The position numbers and the translations under genes are program-made. Below are positions 4,531 to 9,644 of a stretch of 9,644 nucleotides of DNA, one piece after another (position 1 is the first letter of the stretch; each line of letters opens with the position of its first letter). Under the pieces are notes generated by a model that did not search any database, was not told the DNA's origin, and saw nothing but the letters and a program-made list of their open reading frames with translations. This DNA comes from Alphaproteobacteria bacterium (GTDB taxonomy: Bacteria > Pseudomonadota > Alphaproteobacteria > CAISOG01): the NCBI GenBank assembly GCA_018883285.1, contig VEQJ01000027.1:1-9644 (forward strand), read 5' to 3'.

Positions 4531-5634
4531 ATGCTGATTGGTGTACCCCGCGAAGTCAAAGACCATGAATATCGTGTCGGCCTGGTGCCAGCCAGCGTTC
4601 ATGAGCTAACCCACAACGGCCATCAGGTGCTGATCGAAACCCAGGCGGGCGTTGGCATTGGATTCAGCGACGATGACTATCGGGCGGTGGGCGCCACCAT
4701 TGCCGCCGATCCTGAGGAAGTTTTTGCCAAGGCCGACATGATCGTAAAGGTTAAGGAGCCTCAGCCACAGGAATGCCGTTGGTTGCGGCCTGGCCAAACC
4801 CTGTTCACCTATTTGCACCTGGCGGCGGAACCATCCCTGGCCGAGGCCTTGGTCAAAAGCGGCTGCACCGCCATTGCCTATGAAACCGTTACCGATGATC
4901 GCGGCGGCCTGCCCCTGCTGTCCCCCATGAGTGAGGTGGCGGGGCGGATGTCGATTCAGGTCGGTGCCCGCTGTTTGGAGAAATACCAGGGCGGCAGCGG
5001 CGTGTTGTTGGGCGGTGTGCCCGGCGTTCCTCCCGCCAAGGTTGTCATCCTGGGCGCGGGTAAGGTGGGCACCAACGCCGCCCGCATGGCCATGGGGATG
5101 GAGGCACGGGTGACGGTGCTGGATAAATCCCTGTCCCGCCTATACGATCTGGATCTGCAATTTGGCAGCAAGATTACCACCCTGTATTCAACCATCGACA
5201 CGGTGGAGCAGGCGGTGGCCAACGCCGACCTGGTGGTGGGCGCGGTGTTGATTCCTGGTGCCGCCGCCCCCCGCATTGTCTCAGCCGAGCTGATCAAGAA
5301 AATGCGGCCAGGCAGCGTGGTGGTGGATGTGTCGATTGACCAAGGCGGATGTTTTGAAACCAGCCGCCCAACCAGCCATTCCAACCCAACCTATGTGGTC
5401 AACGGCGTGGTACATTATTGCGTCACCAACATGCCCGGCGCGGTGGCGCGTACCGCCGCCTTTGCCCTGAACAACGCCACCCTGCCCTTTGTGATGCAGC
5501 TGGCCAATTTGGGCATTCAGCCAGCGATGGATGCCAACCCCCATTTGGCGGCCGGCTTAAACATTGCCAATGGCAAAGTGGTGCATGCCGCGGTGGCCGA
5601 AGCCGTCGGGATGAATCATCAAAAAGCCGCCTAA
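4531..5634 (+). CDS. ald: Alanine dehydrogenase
   Basis: NAD-dependent enzyme that reversibly deaminates L-alanine to pyruvate and ammonium, cytosolic and usually hexameric. The 367-aa product is full length for the family (~370). All key residues are present at the standard numbers: Arg15 (HEYRVG), Lys75 (VKVKEP), His96 (YLHLA) and Asp270 (DVSIDQGG). The NAD-binding Rossmann motif is ILGAGKVG (173-180), with LLSPMSEVAGRM (129-140) and VNGVVHYCVTNMPGAV near the C-terminus. The start is well supported by AAGGAG 7 nt upstream. No Lrp/AsnC-type regulator gene, a frequent partner, is adjacent. It stands as its own unit between the accessory DUF2971 gene and the secreted EF-hand gene. By producing pyruvate it is metabolically close to PPDK, the target of PpsR, but no regulatory link is shown. 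Confidence 0.97.
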   Translation: MLIGVPREVKDHEYRVGLVPASVHELTHNGHQVLIETQAGVGIGFSDDDYRAVGATIAADPEEVFAKADMIVKVKEPQPQECRWLRPGQTLFTYLHLAAEPSLAEALVKSGCTAIAYETVTDDRGGLPLLSPMSEVAGRMSIQVGARCLEKYQGGSGVLLGGVPGVPPAKVVILGAGKVGTNAARMAMGMEARVTVLDKSLSRLYDLDLQFGSKITTLYSTIDTVEQAVANADLVVGAVLIPGAAAPRIVSAELIKKMRPGSVVVDVSIDQGGCFETSRPTSHSNPTYVVNGVVHYCVTNMPGAVARTAAFALNNATLPFVMQLANLGIQPAMDANPHLAAGLNIANGKVVHAAVAEAVGMNHQKAA

Positions 5635-5721
5635 AAACAATCGAATAACGTTGCCCTGTTTTTGCCAAATTGGGCGCGCATTCTGACTTTGGTTCCACCT
5701 CTTTTCCAAAAGGAAAAATCC

Positions 5722-6351
5722 ATGAAGAAACTGTTAGCCGCTTTGGCCATTTCCGCCTCTGTCGTTGCCCTTAGCGGTGCCGCCCAGGCAGCAGATAAGG
5801 CAGCCGATAAAGCTGTCAGCAACAGCGCCACCACGGCGACTTCTGCCACTTCGGCCACCACCACCTCTGGTACGGTCAGCACCACCACCGGCACCGAAGC
5901 CATCAGCAGCGGCAGCAATGCCTCGCAGGGGCAGCAAGCCGTTTATGGTGACAAGAATGCCGCCAAAGCCGTTAAGCAGCTTTCCAACAGCGAAATCACC
6001 AAAATGGGTGACAAGCGCTTTGAAGCCCTGGATGCCAACAAAGATGGCAAACTGAGCTTGCAAGAGTTCCAAAGCGTGCCTTCGGACATCAAAACCAGCG
6101 ATGTGGAAAGCTACAAAGCCCAACGCGCTGAGCGCTTTAGCAAAATCGACAGCAGCAAGCAAGGGTCGATCAGCAAGGATCAGTTCGTTAAGGACTATGT
6201 TCAAAGCGCCGAAATGAACAAGGTGATTGAGAACAAGGCCGTACCAGCCAGCCAAGTGGCACCCGTCATCAACAACGGCAGCCAGGGTGGCACCTCAACC
6301 GTGCCTGCTGGTACCAGCAACAACAGCGGTTCAACCACCAAAGGAATGTAA
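5722..6351 (+). CDS. Secreted Ser/Thr-rich EF-hand domain protein
   Basis: The 209-aa product begins with a classic Sec signal peptide (MKKLLAALAISASVVALSG, likely cleaved after AQA at residue 23), so it should be periplasmic or secreted. Residues 31-70 are a low-complexity Ser/Thr/Ala linker. The central part (about 90-160) holds an EF-hand pair: a canonical loop DANKDGKLSLQE (104-115) with Asp/Asn/Asp and Glu12, and a second loop DSSKQGSISKDQ (143-154) in which position 5 is Gln and position 12 is Gln, so calcium binding there is doubtful. The C-terminus is Gly/Ser/Thr/Asn-rich. The start is set by AAGGA (5710-5714) 7 nt before the ATG; a longer frame from 5662 would hide the signal peptide. 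A hairpin and an intrinsic terminator follow, closing the unit. Calcium sensing or buffering in the envelope is a reasonable inference; no partner is identified. Confidence 0.85.
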   Translation: MKKLLAALAISASVVALSGAAQAADKAADKAVSNSATTATSATSATTTSGTVSTTTGTEAISSGSNASQGQQAVYGDKNAAKAVKQLSNSEITKMGDKRFEALDANKDGKLSLQEFQSVPSDIKTSDVESYKAQRAERFSKIDSSKQGSISKDQFVKDYVQSAEMNKVIENKAVPASQVAPVINNGSQGGTSTVPAGTSNNSGSTTKGM

Positions 6352-6358
6352 GCGGGTT

Positions 6359-6386
6359 GGGATAGAAACGAAAGCGTCTCTATCCC
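6359..6386 (+). terminator. Stem-loop immediately after the EF-hand gene
   Basis: GGGATAGA (6359-6366) pairs with TCTATCCC (6379-6386), with a further ACG/CGT pairing inside around an AAAG loop. It begins 8 nt after the stop. Only a pyrimidine-rich tract follows, so it may stabilise the mRNA 3' end rather than terminate by itself. Confidence 0.55.
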
Positions 6387-6405
6387 CCTCTCTTAATCCA
6401 AAAAA

Positions 6406-6442
6406 GGCGGCGGTCATCGTAACAGGTGGCCGCCGTTTTTTT
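6406..6442 (+). terminator. Rho-independent terminator of the EF-hand gene
   Basis: GGCGGC (6406-6411) pairs with GCCGCC (6429-6434), followed after one G by seven T (6436-6442). The run of A before the left arm pairs with the T tract, so it could also act on the opposite strand. It separates the EF-hand gene from the glycosyltransferase/kinase unit. Confidence 0.8.
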
Positions 6443-6530
6443 GTGCGTTAACGATCCGGGTGGCTGCCCAAACCCCAATCGCCCGCTCTGACGGTTGTTA
6501 TCATCGGCGCAACATGGCAAACTGCCGCCC

Positions 6531-7631
6531 ATGGCCAGGCTTCTTTTTATCACCCACACCCGTATTGGCGATTGCGTGCTGTCAACCGGATTGCTGCGCC
6601 ATTTCCTTGAAACCCACCCAGATTATCGGGTGACGGTGGCGGCGGGTCATTTGTCCGCCCCGATGTTTGCGGAGCTGCCGCAGTTGGAGCGTCTGATCCC
6701 GATTACCAAACGGCGCGCCAACCTGCACTGGTTTTGGCTGTGGCGGCAGGTGGTGGGCACCCATTGGGATCTGGTGGTGGATTTGCGCCAATCGATTATC
6801 CCCTTTGTCGTGCGCCGCCGCCGCGCCCGGATTCTGCCCCGTAACCGCCCGCAACAGCCGATGGCGCAGCATTTGGCGCAACTGATGAGTGGTGATGGTG
6901 GCCAGCTGCCCCTTCATCAACCACTTCATCAACCACTTCACCAACCCCTTCAACACCCCCTGCCGACCCTGCCCCTGCCACAGCTATGGCCTGCCCCCCA
7001 TCATCGCCAGGCCGCCGTCCAGCTGTTGGCCAAGCCGTTGGCATCGAATCGCCCTATCCTGGCCTTAGCGCCCAGCGCCAATTGGCCGCCCAAGCAATGG
7101 CCGTTGGAACAGTTTGTCGCCGCCGTCCGCCAGCTGACCCAACAGCTGCCAGCCCTGCAGAATGCCACCATCGCCATTTTTGGGGCGCCGAGTGAGGATG
7201 GCTATCTCAGCCGCCTGCATCAGCTGGTAGAGCGGGATGCGGCGCAGCATGGTCAGCCGTTGCCCATTCTGCCCCTGTGGCACAGCGGCGATTTGTTGAC
7301 CGTTTACGCCTGCCTGCAACAATGCCAGCTGTTTATCGGCAATGATTCTGGCCTGATGCATATGGCCGCCGCCGCCGGCATCCCAACCTTGGGGCTGTTT
7401 GGCCCCACCAGCGATCACCTGATGGCGCCCTATGGCCGCTGCACCGCCTTTGTCCGCACCCTTGAAAGCTGTGAGTCCTTGCGGCAACAGCTGGCGGCCG
7501 ATCCCACCCTGGCGCAGCAATCGTTGATGACGGGCTTAACCGTGCCGCAGGTGGTGGCGGCGGCGATTAATCTGTACCAGCGCGGCTTGCCAGAAATCCT
7601 TGACCAATCCCCCCCAACCCCGTTTGGATAA
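6531..7631 (+). CDS. Glycosyltransferase family 9 (heptosyltransferase-like) protein
   Basis: GT9 enzymes transfer heptose or a related sugar from a nucleotide donor to lipopolysaccharide core or other envelope glycans on the cytoplasmic face of the inner membrane. The 366-aa product opens with LLFITHTRIGDCVLSTGLLRHF (4-25), the acceptor-domain hallmark, and has the donor-domain motifs LALAPSANWPPKQWP (177-191), FGAPSEDG (217-224), FIGNDSGLMHMAAAAG (268-283) and LFGPTSDH (289-296). The inter-domain linker (about 121-160) is Pro/Leu/His/Gln-rich and contains the tetrapeptide repeat LHQP x3 plus LQHP (128-143). The ATG at 6531 starts right before the conserved LLFI strand; an in-frame TTG at 6495 would add 12 unconserved residues. 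No good Shine-Dalgarno is seen. The sugar and acceptor cannot be deduced. The stop lies 3 nt before the kinase start, so they are probably co-transcribed. Confidence 0.88.
   Translation: MARLLFITHTRIGDCVLSTGLLRHFLETHPDYRVTVAAGHLSAPMFAELPQLERLIPITKRRANLHWFWLWRQVVGTHWDLVVDLRQSIIPFVVRRRRARILPRNRPQQPMAQHLAQLMSGDGGQLPLHQPLHQPLHQPLQHPLPTLPLPQLWPAPHHRQAAVQLLAKPLASNRPILALAPSANWPPKQWPLEQFVAAVRQLTQQLPALQNATIAIFGAPSEDGYLSRLHQLVERDAAQHGQPLPILPLWHSGDLLTVYACLQQCQLFIGNDSGLMHMAAAAGIPTLGLFGPTSDHLMAPYGRCTAFVRTLESCESLRQQLAADPTLAQQSLMTGLTVPQVVAAAINLYQRGLPEILDQSPPTPFG
6912..6959 (+). repeat. Four 12-bp tandem units (LHQP) in the GT9 gene
   Basis: Units 6912-6923 and 6924-6935 are identical (CTTCATCAACCA). Unit 6936-6947 differs at two bases, and 6948-6959 (CTTCAACACCCC) is more diverged. 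The repeat keeps frame and lies in the linker between the two GT9 domains, where length variation should be tolerated. Confidence 0.9.
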
Positions 7632-7634
7632 ATC

Positions 7635-8969
7635 ATGCGTTCCTTTCGACCCTTTCGCCCCTATATCATCAGCTGGCTTTTGCTGAACCTGCCGCTGGCG
7701 CTGATGGCGGCGATTTGGCCAGGCTATTGGCCAGCCGCGCTGGTGGCGGCGGTGACCTCTGCCCTGATGCTGTCGCTGTGGATGCGCGAACGGCAAACCC
7801 TGATTAAGGAGATTGCCAGTGGCCAGCTGTTAACCCCTGGCTGGCTACGGCTGAGTGAGCAGGCTGAGGTGGCGGTGGCCGATATGCGTAAGGCGCAGCA
7901 GCGGGAGCTTGGCTTGGCGCAGGAGCAGGCCGCCCATTGGCAACAGCTGTTAAACCATATCAGCCAACCCGTCTTACTGACCAACGGGGTGCAACGGGTG
8001 GTTTTTGTCAATCCGGCCGCGGTCGAGGCCTTTGGTGATAAGGTGGTTGGCCTGTTGTTGGGGCAGGCGATTCGCGCCCCCGAATTGCTGACCAACGCTG
8101 AAATGACCCTGAAGGATGGCCTGCCGCGCCAGTTGGAGGCGGTGTTGTCGGAGGGGGAGCAGGATTGGATCTATCGCATCAGCCTACGCCGCCTGCCCAA
8201 CCAAGATCATTTGCTGGTGTTCGCTGAGGATATTACCGAATTGCGGATGCAGGAACGGGCGCGGGTGGATTTTGTGGCCAACGCCAGCCATGAATTGCGT
8301 ACCCCGCTGGCCAGCGTGCTGGGCTTTGTCGAAACCCTGTTGGGGCCTGCCCGCGATGACGCCGATGCCCGCGAACGCTTTTTAACGATTATTCATGAGG
8401 AGGCCAGTCGGATGTCGCGCATGGTCAACAGCCTGCTAAGCCTTAGCCAGGTGGAGCAGTCTAAGGAAGCGCCCGATGAGGAAATCGATCTGGTTCCCGT
8501 GGTGCAGGAGGTGGTGCGCGGCTTGGAAATGCAAAGCAAGCATCGCCAAATGCCGATACAGCTGACCCTGCCCGATCATCTGCCCCTGGTGGGCGATGAT
8601 GACCAACTGGCGCAGGTGATTCGCAACCTGTTGGATAACGCCCTGAAATATGGGCGCAGCGGTACCCCCATCCTGCTATCCGCGCAACAGGTGGCGGCCA
8701 ATGGCGATAACCCCGGTTGGGAAATTAAGATTCAGGATCAGGGCGATGGCATCCCGCCGGAGGCCTTGCCCCGCTTAAGCGAGCGGTTTTATCGGGTCGA
8801 TAAGGCGCGGGCGCGATCCATCGGCGGCAGCGGCCTGGGGCTGGCCATCGTCAAGCATATTCTGCAACGTCATGGCGGCAATCTGAAGATTGATAGCGTG
8901 TTGGGGCAGGGCAGCACCTTTACCCTGCACCTGCCCGCCGCCATCAAACCGATGCAGGCCGCGGCGTAG
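7635..8969 (+). CDS. phoR: PhoR-type sensor histidine kinase
   Basis: Membrane histidine kinase resembling PhoR, which phosphorylates PhoB under phosphate limitation. The 444-aa product has two N-terminal hydrophobic segments (about 11-28 and 33-50) separated by only a few residues, so there is essentially no periplasmic sensor, as in PhoR. A PAS-like domain follows (about 101-205, with LLNHISQPVLLTN and LLVFAEDITELR). Then come the H-box FVANASHELRTPLASVLGFVE with phospho-acceptor His219, the N-box NLLDNALKYG (331-340), the DQGDGIP G1 box (368-374), F-box RFYRVD (384-389) and GGSGLGLAIV (397-406). All catalytic boxes are intact. PhoR-like kinases with this LGFVETLLGPA sequence are typical of alphaproteobacteria. 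However, no phoB, phoU or pst gene is in the window: a GT9 gene precedes it and a foreign-looking KAP gene follows, so the PhoR name rests on sequence only. Confidence 0.85.
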   Translation: MRSFRPFRPYIISWLLLNLPLALMAAIWPGYWPAALVAAVTSALMLSLWMRERQTLIKEIASGQLLTPGWLRLSEQAEVAVADMRKAQQRELGLAQEQAAHWQQLLNHISQPVLLTNGVQRVVFVNPAAVEAFGDKVVGLLLGQAIRAPELLTNAEMTLKDGLPRQLEAVLSEGEQDWIYRISLRRLPNQDHLLVFAEDITELRMQERARVDFVANASHELRTPLASVLGFVETLLGPARDDADARERFLTIIHEEASRMSRMVNSLLSLSQVEQSKEAPDEEIDLVPVVQEVVRGLEMQSKHRQMPIQLTLPDHLPLVGDDDQLAQVIRNLLDNALKYGRSGTPILLSAQQVAANGDNPGWEIKIQDQGDGIPPEALPRLSERFYRVDKARARSIGGSGLGLAIVKHILQRHGGNLKIDSVLGQGSTFTLHLPAAIKPMQAAA

Positions 8970-8985
8970 GGTAAAGGGTAAGCCA

Positions 8986-9644
8986 ATGGTGAAATTGATT
9001 CCAGAATCACTCAAAGTCGATGCTAATGATGGATTTAAGAACAGTATTTTTCCAGAGCGAAAAGATTTTGGCGAAAGGCTTCGTAATCTGGTTGTTAATC
9101 ATAACAGTTCATTAGTAATATCGCTTGATGGAAAATGGGGCGATGGAAAAACAACATTTATTAAAATGTGGCAGGGTCTGCTAAATGAATCGGCTATACC
9201 AAATATATACATAGATGCATTTGCAAACGACCATGTTGATGATGCATTTATATCAATAGTAAGTGCCATTACTCATTATGCCGAAGATAAAATACCAGAA
9301 AAAGATTTTAAGGATCTAAAAGAAAAAGCCAAAAAAGTTGGTGCTAAATTTTTATCATGGTCTGTTCGCATGGGGGCAAAAGCTGCGACGCTGGGAATTA
9401 TTAGAAATGAAGATATCAATTCACTGATTGATATTCAGAAAGATATTTCAAATAGTTTGTCAGATTCTTTGGGTGATATCATAGACGAGCGAATCAGTTC
9501 GCATGCAAAAGATATTCAATCTGTGGAATCTTTTAAAGGTTTTTTGTCTGAATTGCCTGTAAAATTGAAAGAAAACGAAGCAGGTAGGCCTCTTGTAATC
9601 ATCATAGATGAGCTTGACCGATGCAAACCGACTTTTGCCATTGA
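8986..9644 (+). CDS. KAP-family P-loop NTPase, 5' part, AT-rich, truncated by the window edge
   Basis: An ATG at 8986, with AAAGGG 7 nt upstream, opens a frame of 219 codons that runs off the window. Walker A is GKWGDGKTTF (49-58) and Walker B is LVIIIDELDRCKP (203-215). GxWGxGKT plus the DE/DD-LDRC motif about 155 residues later is the signature of KAP NTPases, the family including Kidins220/ARMS and phage-exclusion protein PifA. KAP proteins often carry membrane helices between the Walker motifs; here the only moderately hydrophobic stretch (about 120-140) is not a convincing one. The gene is strongly AT-rich with many ATA, AAA and TTA codons, in sharp contrast to the kinase gene ending 16 nt earlier, so it is probably horizontally acquired. 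No separate promoter is visible, so it may be read through from the kinase operon. An anti-phage or stress role is inference from the family. Confidence 0.85.
   Translation, partial: MVKLIPESLKVDANDGFKNSIFPERKDFGERLRNLVVNHNSSLVISLDGKWGDGKTTFIKMWQGLLNESAIPNIYIDAFANDHVDDAFISIVSAITHYAEDKIPEKDFKDLKEKAKKVGAKFLSWSVRMGAKAATLGIIRNEDINSLIDIQKDISNSLSDSLGDIIDERISSHAKDIQSVESFKGFLSELPVKLKENEAGRPLVIIIDELDRCKPTFAI

Noticed and set aside
5662..5721. Upstream start for the EF-hand protein
   Set aside because: It would place 20 residues before a perfect Sec signal peptide and has no Shine-Dalgarno, while the ATG at 5722 does.
3255..9644. DUF2971 gene and KAP gene as one two-gene system
   Set aside because: They are separated by about 4.8 kb of ordinary core genes, so a functional link cannot be claimed from this window.
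1..9644. CRISPR array, insertion sequence, transposase or integrase
   Set aside because: No spaced direct repeats of CRISPR type, and no transposase- or integrase-like motif on either strand.

Overview
The window looks like the origin-proximal part of an alphaproteobacterial chromosome, possibly Rhodospirillales-like (order-level placement is a guess). The main evidence is the left end: the first codons of a probable hemE on the minus strand, a non-coding region of about 530 bp with an AT-rich stretch and a cluster of DnaA-box-like 9-mers, and then ppsR (the RP001/DUF299 family) on the plus strand. The order hemE - oriC - ppsR is the classic chromosomal origin context of Caulobacter and Rickettsia, so positions 43-575 are read here as oriC. 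All later genes point away from this origin, co-directional with the right replication fork.

Right of the origin lies a tight housekeeping block: ppsR (PPDK regulatory protein), aroE (shikimate dehydrogenase) and coaE (dephospho-CoA kinase), with overlapping stops and starts. The maf gene often found between ppsR and aroE in alphaproteobacteria is missing, and dnaQ/secB do not follow coaE. Instead there is a solitary tRNA-Ala(TGC) with its own likely promoter, then an AT-rich accessory gene of the DUF2971 family.

After a 340-bp gap that holds a possible decayed minus-strand gene end, the GC-rich core resumes. It contains ald (alanine dehydrogenase), a secreted Ser/Thr-rich EF-hand protein closed by a strong intrinsic terminator, a GT9 (heptosyltransferase-like) glycosyltransferase, and a PhoR-type sensor histidine kinase 3 nt behind it.

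Sixteen bases after the kinase stop, composition switches abruptly to AT-rich. A KAP-family P-loop NTPase begins there and runs off the right edge, in the place where pst/phoU/phoB genes often follow phoR. The window therefore shows a conserved core interrupted by two AT-rich accessory genes (DUF2971 and KAP NTPase), both of families common in mobile or defence contexts. Three coding sequences also carry short in-frame tandem repeats: 4 x 12 bp in aroE, 4 x 12 bp in the GT9 gene and about 2.5 x 21 bp in the DUF2971 gene. The aroE repeat includes a near-perfect hairpin. Whether the KAP gene belongs to a new system depends on genes beyond the window.
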